The position numbers and the translations under genes were made by a program. The notes under the pieces are model-generated. The model ran no database searches, had not been told where the DNA came from, and worked only from the letters and a program-made list of their open reading frames with translations. Positions 1-9,189 of a stretch of 33,845 nucleotides of DNA are shown here, in pieces (within the stretch, counting starts at the first letter, position 1; every line of letters starts with the position of its first letter). The stretch is from an uncultured Prevotella sp. (GTDB taxonomy: Bacteria; Bacteroidota; Bacteroidia; Bacteroidales; Bacteroidaceae), in NCBI GenBank assembly GCA_900314195.1, contig OMUH01000051.1, positions 1 to 33,845 on the forward strand, in the 5' to 3' direction.

Positions 1-70
1 CCAACAAAACATGCTGATTTTTTAGATAATTGTATATGCGCCTAATGACAAGCAAGAATATAATCAGCGC

Positions 71-100
71 GTAGGGGCCGTGCCCTGTGCCGGCCCACAA
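71..100. repeat. Dispersed intergenic repeat, copy A
   Basis: A 30-bp element (gtaggggcc ... gtgccggcccacaa) that recurs almost unchanged at 24522-24552. The two copies differ only in the middle (gtgccct against tctgcccc). It contains complementary GGGGC/GCCC segments that could fold. Both copies are intergenic. The rest of 1-180 holds nothing else I can support. Confidence 0.6.
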
Positions 101-180
101 ATCCGCGGCCACGGTATTTGTGCAACAGAATTTTAAAATATTTTCATTGCGTCTGCGTTCATCTAATAAAGAACCGTTTT

Positions 181-1365
181 ATGCGTATCAGCTATAACAT
201 ATTCCACGTAAAGATATTCCTTGTTGCGGCGGCGCTCATCGTCGTTGCCTTCTCGCTTACCGTGTCTCACAGCCTTGTCATGGGGCTCGAGCATGAGGAA
301 CGGTCGCGCATGGGCGTGTGGGCCGAGGCCATGCGCTCGCTTAACAATGCCGGCGAGAATACAGACCTCAGCCTCGTGCTGAAGGTTATCAATGAGAACA
401 ATTCCATTCCGGTAATCGTGCTCGACAGCCACGGGCAGTGCCAGACGTTCCGTAACGTGCCGGAGATAAGCGGCAATACTTATAACGACTCACTGCTGTC
501 GGCGGCGCCGATAGGCAGACAGTGGCAGCAGGCTGGGCGCTGCATAAAAATCAATCTTGACAGCGGGATAAAAGGTGATTATATAGCCGTGTGCTATGAC
601 GACTCGCTGCTGATAAAGCGGCTGTCATGGTATCCCTATGTGCAGCTCTTTGTGGTGCTGCTGTTCGTCGGCATCGGCGTGTTTGCGCTCATGGCATCGA
701 AGAAGGCAGAGGAAAACCGCGTGTGGGTAGGACTGTCGAAGGAAACGGCACACCAGCTCGGCACGCCTATTTCATCGCTGATGGCATGGACGGAGATGCT
801 GCGTGAGAGCTATCCTGACGATGAGTTCATACCGGAGATGTCGAAGGACGTAGACCGTCTTCAGCTCATCGCCGACCGTTTCTCGAAGATTGGCTCTCTG
901 CCGGAGCTGAAGGCGACGGTGGTCAACGACACCGTCGAGCACGTGGTGCAGTATATGGACCGCCGCACGTCAAGCCGCATAGAGATGCGCGCCGAGCTGC
1001 CCGGCCATGACGTCACGGCCATGATGAACGGCAGTCTTTTCGAGTGGGTGCTTGAGAACCTGTCAAAGAATGCCGCTGATGCCATCGGCACCGAGCGCGG
1101 CTCGATAACGATACGGCTGATTGACATGCCTGACCGTGCCGCTATAGAAGTGCAGGACACCGGCAAGGGAATAAAGAAAAAAGATTTGCGTAATGTGTTC
1201 CGCCCCGGCTTCACTACGAAGAAGCGCGGATGGGGTCTTGGGCTCAGCCTCGCCCGCCGCATAGTGGAGGAGTATCACCACGGACGTATATGGGTGAAGG
1301 CCTCAGAGCCCGGCCGCGGCACCACCTTCCGTATAGAACTAAAGAAAGCTGTTTTAAAAGCATGA
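181..1365 (+). CDS. Membrane sensor histidine kinase
   Basis: A sensor kinase of 394 aa from this start. It has an N-terminal membrane helix (about residues 12-32), a periplasmic region of roughly 120 aa, and a second helix (around YPYVQLFVVLLFVGIGVF) that runs directly into the catalytic part with no recognisable HAMP domain. The phospho-accepting histidine is in KETAHQLGTPISSL (H191). The ATPase domain shows an N box (ENLSKNAADAI), a G1 box (DTGKGI) and a G2 box (GLGLSLARRI). The reading frame stays open upstream to a TTG at 118. ATG 181 is preferred because it places MRISYNIFHVK directly before the first helix. No response regulator lies in the window, so its partner is either outside it or at another locus. 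The signal sensed cannot be inferred. Confidence 0.85.
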   Translation: MRISYNIFHVKIFLVAAALIVVAFSLTVSHSLVMGLEHEERSRMGVWAEAMRSLNNAGENTDLSLVLKVINENNSIPVIVLDSHGQCQTFRNVPEISGNTYNDSLLSAAPIGRQWQQAGRCIKINLDSGIKGDYIAVCYDDSLLIKRLSWYPYVQLFVVLLFVGIGVFALMASKKAEENRVWVGLSKETAHQLGTPISSLMAWTEMLRESYPDDEFIPEMSKDVDRLQLIADRFSKIGSLPELKATVVNDTVEHVVQYMDRRTSSRIEMRAELPGHDVTAMMNGSLFEWVLENLSKNAADAIGTERGSITIRLIDMPDRAAIEVQDTGKGIKKKDLRNVFRPGFTTKKRGWGLGLSLARRIVEEYHHGRIWVKASEPGRGTTFRIELKKAVLKA

Positions 1366-1405
1366 AGTGAATGCCATCCGACATGCAATGATGATGCAGC
1401 ATTTT

Positions 1406-1806
1406 GAGAGACAGCCTCTCCGAGGCTGTGAGAGTGCAGGGTGAGCGGTGCTTATACCTCAGGCTGCGGTCGCTGCGCTTCCCTTAGTCCGAGGTTACTG
1501 AGAGACAGCCTCTCCGAGGCTGTGAGAGAGCAGGTGAGCGGTGCTTATACCTCAGGCTGCGGTCGCTGCGCTTCCCTTAGTCCGAGGTTACTGAGAGACA
1601 GCCTCTCCGAGGCTGTGAGATTGCAGGGTGAGCGGTGCTTATACCTCAGGCTGCGGTCGCTGCGCTTCCCTTAGCCAGAGGTTACTAAGAGACAGCCTCT
1701 CCGAGGCTGTGAGAGAGCAGGTGAGCGGTGCTTATCCCTCAGGCTGCGGTCGCTTCGCTTCCCTTAGCCCGAGGTTATTGAGAGACAGCCTCTCCGAGGC
1801 TGTGAG
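1406..1806. repeat. 93/94-bp tandem repeat array with a hairpin in each unit
   Basis: Four full units and a partial fifth start at 1406, 1500, 1593, 1687 and 1780. Unit lengths alternate 94, 93, 94, 93. Every unit carries the perfect inverted repeat acagcctc-tcc-gaggctgt (8-bp arms, 3-nt loop), and this core is identical in all five copies. The remainder of the unit (around gaggctgcggtcgctgcgc) varies slightly. Odd units have a tgcaggg junction and even units an agcagg junction, which accounts for the alternating length. The array lies between the histidine kinase and the SusC/SusD pair. The one-base length alternation breaks any single reading frame, so it is probably not coding. Confidence 0.9.
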
Positions 1807-1973
1807 CCGGAAGGGCGTGTGGTGCTATAAAGCGGGCGCTGAGTCGGACGGTAGTTGTTTCTGATTAATGTCTCTGATAAATATTTTTGCAACAAATATT
1901 CATTTTTATTAGTTGATTTATATCATTCTGATAACTGACGAAATACATTATGTGAAAAAAAGTCATAAAAATG

Positions 1974-2004
1974 TTTTTTTTATTAATTTTTTGTTTTAAT
2001 TTTG
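1974..2004 (+). promoter_or_regulatory. Candidate Bacteroidetes promoter for susC
   Basis: A -7 element TAATTTTG at 1997-2004 fits TAnnTTTG. It is preceded by TTTT at 1974-1977 with a 19-nt gap, where the -33 consensus is TTTG. If it is used, the leader before susC would be about 510 nt. The rest of 1807-2524 is AT-rich, with an atagcat repeat cluster near 2366-2404 and no gene I can support. Confidence 0.4.
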
Positions 2005-2365
2005 CAATTGTAATAAATTGATAAAGAAACGGGTCATGTATGGCTGTCAGAGAGCGTTGCTTTCCGGAAGTTATTTCGTGACCGGTGCTGATTAATGATT
2101 CGTGATGAAACGCTTTTCAGCAGAAAAAGCAAGATTGTTTTTATAAGAGAGATTTTATTTTTGATTTTAAGGTTAAAGGATAACAGCCCATTACTTTTAT
2201 TCCTGTAATATATATTTATTGTAGTCTGTGCGGGCGTCAGCCATTCATTACGGCTGTTATGCCTGGTGGCGTAGCATTGTCTGGCGGTTCATTTGCTGAT
2301 TACGGTCGGCTTCGGGCCGCAGTGGTTTCATTGTTGAAGAGGCGCAGATTAATTACACATTATTA

Positions 2366-2404
2366 TATAGCATAATATAGCATAGCATTTATAGCATAGC
2401 ATTA
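2366..2404. repeat. Short atagcat repeat cluster
   Basis: The heptamer atagcat and close variants recur several times within about 40 bp of the susC leader, including an adjacent near-duplicate of atagcatagcattt. It resembles the other short duplications seen in intergenic parts of this window. Confidence 0.5.
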
Positions 2405-2524
2405 GTAAAACTTTTAAGTAAATAGCAATATCATTTAGAAAGAGAAATAAATAGAAAAACCGTGCATGTATTTGTGCTGTTGACAATAAACAACAAAATT
2501 TCTAACCAAAAGAGAGAGTATTTT

Positions 2525-5500
2525 ATGAGAAAGCGTATTTTATTGCTTTTGGCAACCTTCTTCATGATTATTGGAGAGGCCTTTGCCCAGAACAAAGTAA
2601 GCGGTACGGTAACCTCTCAGCAGGACGGAGAGCCGGTTGTCGGCGCCTCGGTCATGATAGAGGGCACCAAGACCGGCACTGTGACAGATGTAGACGGACG
2701 GTTCACGCTCAGCGTGCCGTCAGGCTCTAATCTTGTCGTGTCTTATCTCGGCATGAAGCAGAAGGTCGTCAAGGCAGCTGCGGGAATGACCGTGAAGCTG
2801 GAGGCTGACGACCGTGAGCTCAGCGAGGTAGTGGTTACGGCCATGGGTATGACCCGCGACAAGAAAGCACTTGGCTATGCCACCCAGCAGCTTTCTGCCG
2901 AAGACCTCAACACGGCCGGAACAACATCGCTGGCCTCTGCCATGCAGGGCAAGCTGACCGGTGTTGACATCAGAACATCATCAGGCGCGCCGGGTGCCTC
3001 GGCAAACATCACCATACGCGGTGCACGTTCCTTTGACGGCAACAACTCACCGCTGTATGTCGTTGACGGCATGCCGGTATCATCAACTCCTGACTGGTCG
3101 ACAAGCGAGACCAACTCTGTAACGGGTGCCGACTATGCCAACCGCTCTATCGACATAAACCCTGACGACATTGAGAGCGTCAGCGTGCTGAAGGGACAGG
3201 CCGCCTCGGCCCTCTACGGCATACGTGCCTCTAACGGCGTTATCCTCATAACCACAAAGCGCGGAAACAAAAACACCTCAAAGCCGGTGATAACCTTCTC
3301 CACCGACCTTTCTGCACAGACGGTCAGCAACAAGTTTGACCATCAGAAGGTATATGCACAGGGAAACAGCATAAACTCCTACAGTCCTACATCATCAATG
3401 AGCTGGGGTCCGAAGATTTCCGAGCTTCCCAATGACCCGGTATACGGCGGCAATGTTGCCAACAGCTACACGTCAAACGGCGCAGACCTGCACCAGGGAC
3501 AGTTCTACAATCCCAAGTATGCCTCAGCCGGACTCGACGGCTGGGTGACACCGGAGGTGCACGACAACGTCGGCGACTTCTTCCGCACAGGATTCACGCA
3601 GAACTCCAATTTCGGCATCAGCCAGAGCAAGAACGGCGTCAGCTATGCCTTCGGCATCAGCGATACCTATCAGAAAGGCATTGTGCCGTCAACCGGCATG
3701 ACGCGTACGGGTGCGCGCGGTGCTGTTGACTGGGAGGTAAACAAGCAGTGGAAGACCGGTTTCTCGGCTAACTATTCAGCCGACAAGATTACCAAGGCTC
3801 CGGGTGCCAACAGCGGTATTATAAACGTTGTGTACGGTGCGCCGGCAGAATATGACCTTAAGGGAGTGCCAAACCACGTTCCCGGCGATCCCACCAAGCA
3901 GATTTCATACCGCTCAACGTCTTTCGACAACCCTTACTGGTTTGCCGACCACGACCAGTTCTATGAGCACACCAACCGTATCTTCGGCAATGCCTACGTA
4001 GAGTTCCGCCCGAACATCAACTGGGGCGAGAACTACAACCTCGTGTTCCGTGAGCAGGCAGGTATAGATATGTATACCACCAACTACCGCACCATTGCCG
4101 AGATAGGCTCAGCATATAATTCTGACGGTGAGGTGGTTGACAACGGTGTAGAGCGCAACGTGTTCAACAACCTTTTCACGGCGCGCTTCAACGCCACATG
4201 GGGCAGCGACTTCAAATTCGGACTGCTGCTCGGCTCAGAGTTCAACCATGACAACCAGCGCGTATGGAACTATGACGGCACGAACCTCGCCTTCTACGGC
4301 CAGGCCACTATGAGCAACACGTCAAACATCGTGACTCATGACAACTACCGTGAGCAGGAGCGCACTGTCGGCTTCTTCGGACAGGCTGACCTGTCATGGC
4401 GCGACATGCTCTATCTGACCGTTACGGGCCGTAACGACGTGGTGTCTACCATGCCGCGCGGAAACAGAAGCTTCTTCTATCCTTCTGTCTCACTGGGCTG
4501 GATCTTCACAGAGCTGCCGGCACTGAAAGACAACAAGGTGCTCACATACGGTAAGCTGCGCACATCGTTTGCTGAAGTGGGACAGGCCGGACATTATTAT
4601 ACAAACTATCACTACGTGCCTGCCTACGGCGACGGCATGTATATGTACACTCCTATTGCTTATCCTATCAAGGGCGCATCAGCCTACGCACCTTATTATG
4701 TTAAGTTCGACGAGAACCTGAAACCGCAGAACACCAAGAACTGGGAGGCAGGCATTGAGCTCGGCTTCTTCGACGACCGCATACACTTCGACTACACCGT
4801 CAGCTATCAGGACGTGAAAGACCAGATCTTCGACGTGCCTACGTCAGGCTCTACCGGCTATCAGTATCTCCGCACGAATGCCGGCGAGATGACAACATGG
4901 GCACACGAGCTGTCGCTCTCTCTCGGCATTCTGAAGAGCAAGGACTATGACCTCACTCTCGGCGCCAACTTCTCGCATGTTCACAACTATGTGAAGAAGC
5001 TTGCCGAAGGCGTTGAGAGCATCTTCCTCGGCGGATTCGCTGAGCCGCAGATACGTGCGCAGGCCGGCTACACATATCCTAACATCTACGGACTGGCCTT
5101 CAAGCGTGCCGACAACGGCGAGCTGCTGCTCTCTGACGGTCTGCCGCAGGCAACGGCCAACAGCCAGAACCTCGGCGAGTGCGCGCCTGATTTCAACATG
5201 GGCTTCAACCTCTCCGCGCGCTACAAGCGCTTGTCACTGACAGCCACACTCGACTGGCAGAAGGGCGGAAAGATGTATAACGGCACGCTTCTGACAATGA
5301 ACTACTTCGGTGCTACCGAGGAGTCGCTGCCTTATCATGAGGGTACGATGGTTGCCAAGGGCATTGACGAGGCAACGGGCGAGGAGAACACCGTTGAGGT
5401 GAGCAAGCAAGACTATTGGATGGCTTACCACGATGTTACCGAGGCCGGCATCTACGACACGTCGTTCCTCAAGCTGCGCGACGTGACCCTTTCTTACCGT

Positions 5501-5686
5501 GTGCCTAAGTTCTGGGGCATAGACCTGTCGGTATATGCTTTTGCGAGAAACATCCTTATGTGGTCTAACCTGCCTGATCTTGATCCGGAGAGCTCACAGG
5601 GCAACGACAACATGAGCGGCTATTTCGAGCGTTTCTCTGTGCCTAACACGTCAAGCTTCGGCGGCGGGTTCAGACTGTCGTTCTGA
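2525..5686 (+). CDS. SusC/RagA-family TonB-linked outer membrane transporter
   Basis: A 1053-aa outer-membrane active transporter. A signal peptide ends near GEAFAQ. A carboxypeptidase-D regulatory-like domain follows (VSGTVTSQQDGEPVVGASV, residues about 23-100), then a TonB-box-like ELSEVVVTAMG. The plug domain includes YVVDGMPV and the signature SVLKGQAASALYG ... GVILITTKRG. The long beta-barrel ends in the aromatic C-terminus FRLSF. ATG 2525 is chosen over an upstream in-frame start at 2462 because it follows an agagagag ribosome-binding stretch and begins a proper signal peptide (MRKRILLLLATFF). It is followed 69 bp later by its SusD partner. No glycosidase, sulfatase or peptidase follows, so the substrate is unknown. 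Confidence 0.95.
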   Translation: MRKRILLLLATFFMIIGEAFAQNKVSGTVTSQQDGEPVVGASVMIEGTKTGTVTDVDGRFTLSVPSGSNLVVSYLGMKQKVVKAAAGMTVKLEADDRELSEVVVTAMGMTRDKKALGYATQQLSAEDLNTAGTTSLASAMQGKLTGVDIRTSSGAPGASANITIRGARSFDGNNSPLYVVDGMPVSSTPDWSTSETNSVTGADYANRSIDINPDDIESVSVLKGQAASALYGIRASNGVILITTKRGNKNTSKPVITFSTDLSAQTVSNKFDHQKVYAQGNSINSYSPTSSMSWGPKISELPNDPVYGGNVANSYTSNGADLHQGQFYNPKYASAGLDGWVTPEVHDNVGDFFRTGFTQNSNFGISQSKNGVSYAFGISDTYQKGIVPSTGMTRTGARGAVDWEVNKQWKTGFSANYSADKITKAPGANSGIINVVYGAPAEYDLKGVPNHVPGDPTKQISYRSTSFDNPYWFADHDQFYEHTNRIFGNAYVEFRPNINWGENYNLVFREQAGIDMYTTNYRTIAEIGSAYNSDGEVVDNGVERNVFNNLFTARFNATWGSDFKFGLLLGSEFNHDNQRVWNYDGTNLAFYGQATMSNTSNIVTHDNYREQERTVGFFGQADLSWRDMLYLTVTGRNDVVSTMPRGNRSFFYPSVSLGWIFTELPALKDNKVLTYGKLRTSFAEVGQAGHYYTNYHYVPAYGDGMYMYTPIAYPIKGASAYAPYYVKFDENLKPQNTKNWEAGIELGFFDDRIHFDYTVSYQDVKDQIFDVPTSGSTGYQYLRTNAGEMTTWAHELSLSLGILKSKDYDLTLGANFSHVHNYVKKLAEGVESIFLGGFAEPQIRAQAGYTYPNIYGLAFKRADNGELLLSDGLPQATANSQNLGECAPDFNMGFNLSARYKRLSLTATLDWQKGGKMYNGTLLTMNYFGATEESLPYHEGTMVAKGIDEATGEENTVEVSKQDYWMAYHDVTEAGIYDTSFLKLRDVTLSYRVPKFWGIDLSVYAFARNILMWSNLPDLDPESSQGNDNMSGYFERFSVPNTSSFGGGFRLSF

Positions 5687-5755
5687 TTGCGATGTTTAAA
5701 GGATAAGAAATTAAACACACAAATTTTAACATAACGTTTTAATAATAACGAAAAT

Positions 5756-7324
5756 ATGATAAAAGCTAAATATATTCTCGCATCGGCTGCTGCCGCCATG
5801 CTGCTGTCTTCATGCAGCGACGACCAGCTCGACAGGATAAACACCGACGAGCAGCACCCGTCGTCAGCGCTGATCAGCGGCGAGCTGTCTATAACGGATG
5901 CCGAGGTGTCAACAATATACAACACTGTAGACCAGAGCTACGCGTGGTATACGGCATCATATACCGAGCAGGAATGCGGAACGGGCAACAACCAGCTGAA
6001 GAACATCGAGCTGAGGCTGAAGTCGGAAATGGCATCCAGCTCTACGTTCGCAAATGAATGGAACCAGACATATTCGAATCTCTTCAATCTGAAAGACATT
6101 ATCGGCAAATGCGCTGCCGGCGGCGTGAACGGCGGCAATCATGCCCTTCTTGGCATGGCGCAGACAGTGGCCGCACTCAACTGGGGCATACTGACTGACT
6201 TGCACGGCGACATTCCGTGCTCGGAGGCCCTTGGCGGTGCCTCGGCTCCGAAGCTCGACAAGCAAAAAGATGTATATGACCACATCTTCGCCTTGCTCGA
6301 TTCTGCCGTTGTCAATCTCTCAGCCGGTTCGGCAAGTGCCAAGCTGTCAACACACGATGTGTTCTTTGCTGGAGACATGAAGCAGTGGATAGGACTGGCT
6401 CATGCCCTCAAGGCACGTTACAAGCTGCACACCATAGGCCGTGACAACAGCGCGCTGCAGGAGGCCCTCAATGAGGCGCAGACAGCAGTCAGCGGCGGGT
6501 TCACAGGTGCCGTGCTCGATGCCTTCAAAGGCGATGGCAAAGACAATGCGTGGTCGGCTTATCACTTCAGCCGTTATTACACAGCCTCTTCTACCACTGT
6601 TTACAATCTGCTTGCAGAGCGTTCAGACCCACGCAGCGACGTGTATAACTACAACGGCTTCGGCCCCGGCCCGGGCGCAGGCGCAGAGACGCCGGGCGAC
6701 CGCACGCAGGCCCAGGCCACGGAGACCATGAACTATCCTATGTGGCTCGACAACGGTGATGCCACGATGCACATCTTCAGTGCCTCGGAGCTTTATTTCA
6801 TCATCGCTGAGTGCAAGGCACGCCTCGGACAGGATGCTTCGGCTGAATTCAAAGAAGGCGTAGAGGAGTCGGTGGCCGACATACTGACGGCATCGGCCGT
6901 TGACAATGATTTTGTTGATCAGCTTGCATCGGCATACAACATAACCTTCGCAGACAAGACAACTTCGTTGTCAGCAAAGATTAGTGCCGTGGCTTCGGCC
7001 TACGCAGCCTCTCTCTCCGCACGTTACGCTGCTGCTCCGCTGAGCGAGATTCTCATTCAGAAATATATCGCGCAGAGCCGCGACGAGCAAGTAGAGACTT
7101 ACAATGACATCCGCCGCTGCACGTTTGTTGACGGCTCTTATCCTGTCAAGCTGACAAACCCTAACAACACGCAGAACGGCGGCCGTCCTTACTGGCCTAA
7201 CATGCTGCCTTACGGCGAATCTGACGTTACCAACAATCCTAATGTCACGGCTGCATTTGGCAGCGGTTCTGATGCCGGTGAATATATTTTCAACAACAAG
7301 GTGTGGTGGGCAGGCGGCGAATAA
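5756..7324 (+). CDS. SusD/RagB-family nutrient-binding outer membrane lipoprotein
   Basis: The surface lid protein that partners the upstream SusC channel. It is 522 aa with a lipoprotein signal peptide ending LLSSC (lipidated Cys20). The pattern ALNWGILTDLHGDIPCSEAL and the later SELYFIIAECKARLG place it in the SusD-like group often annotated SusD-like_2, rather than the classical starch-type SusD. The C-terminal region (SRDEQVETYNDIRRCTFVDGSYPVKLTNPNN) is also typical. It is very probably co-transcribed with susC, with only 69 bp between them, and is followed by a strong palindromic terminator. Specificity cannot be deduced because no degradative gene is linked. Confidence 0.92.
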   Translation: MIKAKYILASAAAAMLLSSCSDDQLDRINTDEQHPSSALISGELSITDAEVSTIYNTVDQSYAWYTASYTEQECGTGNNQLKNIELRLKSEMASSSTFANEWNQTYSNLFNLKDIIGKCAAGGVNGGNHALLGMAQTVAALNWGILTDLHGDIPCSEALGGASAPKLDKQKDVYDHIFALLDSAVVNLSAGSASAKLSTHDVFFAGDMKQWIGLAHALKARYKLHTIGRDNSALQEALNEAQTAVSGGFTGAVLDAFKGDGKDNAWSAYHFSRYYTASSTTVYNLLAERSDPRSDVYNYNGFGPGPGAGAETPGDRTQAQATETMNYPMWLDNGDATMHIFSASELYFIIAECKARLGQDASAEFKEGVEESVADILTASAVDNDFVDQLASAYNITFADKTTSLSAKISAVASAYAASLSARYAAAPLSEILIQKYIAQSRDEQVETYNDIRRCTFVDGSYPVKLTNPNNTQNGGRPYWPNMLPYGESDVTNNPNVTAAFGSGSDAGEYIFNNKVWWAGGE

Positions 7325-7372
7325 GCCGGCACATCTTTTTAATATAAAGTATAGCGAATTTATATAAACGCA

Positions 7373-7426
7373 AAAACGAATTCATGCCGGCAGGTTCTTA
7401 TGAGCTTGCCGGCATGAATTCGTTTT
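7373..7426. terminator. Bidirectional terminator palindrome between convergent genes
   Basis: Perfect 20-bp inverted repeat with arms at 7373-7392 and 7407-7426 and a 14-nt loop. The outer ends are AAAA and TTTT, so either transcript ends in a U run. It lies between the susCD operon (plus) and the helicase gene (minus). Confidence 0.85.
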
Positions 7427-7474
7427 GTGTGTTAGTAGTATTCAGCGTAGCGGCCGCAGATTTGGGTATTAATA

Positions 7475-7519
7475 TACATAGGCTAAAAGTGCCCCGGAGA
7501 CGCACCCTTAGCCTATGTA
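7475..7519 (-). terminator. Second hairpin overlapping the helicase stop codon
   Basis: Perfect 12-bp arms (tacataggctaa / ttagcctatgta) at 7475-7486 and 7508-7519 with a 21-nt loop. The right arm contains the stop codon and last codons of the minus-strand helicase. No clear U tract follows, so a role in termination or 3'-end protection is inference. Confidence 0.45.
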
Positions 7520-9064
7520 GAAGTCGTTGACCACGACGAGCGTGTCGCTGGCGCGTGTCATGGCCGTGTAGAGCCATTGGTAGTCAGTGCTTTTTGATTC
7601 GTGGCTTATGCGGCGCGGAATGTCAAGGAACACCAGTGGCCATTCGCCGCCCTGCGACTTGTGGCATGTGATGGCATATCCGTAGACGGCACGCATGGCG
7701 TTCAGATAGGGGTCGTCGCGCTGGTCTTCGTCAAACTGCTGGTTTTTCGGTTTAATGTGCTTTTCTTTCTCGCGGTAGTAGAAATCGATGAACAGAGCCT
7801 TCTGCTGGCGCTGGCTCAGGTTGGTGTATATGCTGTAAAGGAGCTCTTCAATGAGCATGGTGTTGAAGGTGGCGCCGGTGGCCGTTTCCTCCACCTCTAC
7901 TTCAAGAAAGGTGAGGTTGGCCCTGCGCGTGCGGTTGCCGACAGACACCACCTTTACGAGGTCGCCGTTCATAAGACCGGTCGTTATGTTGTTCTGTGTG
8001 ACGAGCAGCAGCTCGCCGGGCATCAGCCGCGGCGAGGTGAACCCAAGCTGCGGGCGCACGGAGTGAGTGATGAGCATACAGCTCTTGTTGGAGCCCGTTA
8101 TGAGCGTGGTGGCGTTGTAGCCGTGTCTCTTTATCTCGTCGACATACATCTCGTCGAGCTCGCGCTGGCTGTTCACGATTTTGATGTGCCTGTATCCGCG
8201 GAACGGAAACTTGCCCCATTTCACTGCCGGCGGGTTGAGGCACAGGCGGCGCATGCGGTCGGCAGCCTGTATGATGTCGTTGTCGCTCTGCTGCCTGACA
8301 ATCTCTGTCAGCGTGGCCACGCTGACGGGCAGATGGTAGTTGCTTGTTATGTAATCAGGTGCCAGTGCCGGCGACGTGGTGCCCGTGACCGGCGGCAGCT
8401 GGCATTCGTCGCCTATGAAGATGAATTTTCCGAAGGGGTCAAACTCGAGCAGGTCTTTCAGCAGCTGCCCGGAGCCGAAGATGGCCTGTGGCGGGTTCAG
8501 TTCTTTCGTGTCGCTGATCATTGACGATTCATCGATGATGTATATCGTCTCAACGGGCGATTCCTCGAGCGGCTCGAAGGCAAACTGCAGCAGCAGCTGC
8601 CCCGTGGGGTCGACGCCGTTGTTCTTCTCTATGGTCTCGGTCATCTTGTCGAGGTCCTGGTTGAAGCCTTTGTAGCTGTATATCCAGCTGTGCACGGTGC
8701 AGGCCGGCTGTCCTATCTTGTCGCTGAGCACCTTGGCAGCCCTGCCCGTTGACGCCAGGGCGACAAACTGCGAGCCGTCCTTATATCGCATGGCTGCCGA
8801 CAGCGTTGCGGCGTTCTTGAATTTCTTGCTGTTCGTAAGCCACGCGGTGAAGACCTTCATCAGCGTGGTCTTTCCCGTTCCGGCATAGCCTTTCAGTATG
8901 AATACGCCATTGCGGCCGTTGCAAAACTCCTGCATGGCCTTAAGGGCTTTCTGCTGCTGCAGCAGCAGCGTTATTTCTTTCTTGCTGCCGGCATTGGCGC
9001 TGCCGGCCTGCTGTGCCTGTGCGGCAGGTGCAGCCTGTTCTGTGTTGTTGGTTTCTGTGCTCAT
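7508..9064 (-). CDS. RecD-like superfamily 1 ATP-dependent DNA helicase
   Basis: A 518-aa superfamily 1 helicase of the RecD/exonuclease V alpha-like group found as a single gene in Bacteroidetes. A low-complexity Ala/Gln-rich N-terminus (residues 1-28) is followed by Walker A GYAGTGKTT (59-67), Walker B IYIIDESSM, motif III FIGDECQLPPV, and a C-terminal UvrD_C_2-type region with AITCHKSQGGEW and TAMTRASDTLVVV. All core ATPase and helicase motifs appear intact. It is probably cytoplasmic and involved in DNA repair or recombination. No RecB or RecC partner is adjacent. The start at 9064 is the natural ATG, with AT-rich intergenic DNA beyond it. It is transcribed alone, divergently from purL. 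Confidence 0.9.
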   Translation of the reverse strand: MSTETNNTEQAAPAAQAQQAGSANAGSKKEITLLLQQQKALKAMQEFCNGRNGVFILKGYAGTGKTTLMKVFTAWLTNSKKFKNAATLSAAMRYKDGSQFVALASTGRAAKVLSDKIGQPACTVHSWIYSYKGFNQDLDKMTETIEKNNGVDPTGQLLLQFAFEPLEESPVETIYIIDESSMISDTKELNPPQAIFGSGQLLKDLLEFDPFGKFIFIGDECQLPPVTGTTSPALAPDYITSNYHLPVSVATLTEIVRQQSDNDIIQAADRMRRLCLNPPAVKWGKFPFRGYRHIKIVNSQRELDEMYVDEIKRHGYNATTLITGSNKSCMLITHSVRPQLGFTSPRLMPGELLLVTQNNITTGLMNGDLVKVVSVGNRTRRANLTFLEVEVEETATGATFNTMLIEELLYSIYTNLSQRQQKALFIDFYYREKEKHIKPKNQQFDEDQRDDPYLNAMRAVYGYAITCHKSQGGEWPLVFLDIPRRISHESKSTDYQWLYTAMTRASDTLVVVNDFYIG

Positions 9065-9158
9065 TTTTGTCAGTATTATTAAAAGCAGGTGATGATACAG
9101 AAATGCAAAGTAAACAAAAAAAGCTTTTTTTTACAAAAAAATAAATCAATGTTTTTAT

Positions 9159-9189
9159 TTTGTTTTGTCATGCGTTTAATGTAATTTTG
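9159..9189 (+). promoter_or_regulatory. purL promoter (Bacteroidetes consensus)
   Basis: TTTG at 9159-9162, a 19-nt spacer, then TAATTTTG at 9182-9189. This matches the Bacteroidetes primary-sigma consensus TTTG-N19-TAnnTTTG exactly. It predicts transcription starting near 9196 and a leader of about 135 nt. I recognised no purine riboswitch in the leader. Confidence 0.8.

Noticed and set aside
1406-1806. Possible CRISPR array
   Set aside because: The repeated sequence is continuous with no unique spacers, units are over 90 bp, and no cas genes are present.
1441-1864. Two overlapping plus-strand reading frames encoding a repeated SGAYTSGCGRCASLS-type peptide
   Set aside because: They are translations of the 93/94-bp array. 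The one-base alternation of unit length breaks the frame, and there is no promoter, ribosome site or known fold.
7601-8524. 307-aa open frame antisense to the helicase gene
   Set aside because: It is a shadow of the strongly supported helicase frame, with no motif or independent start signals.
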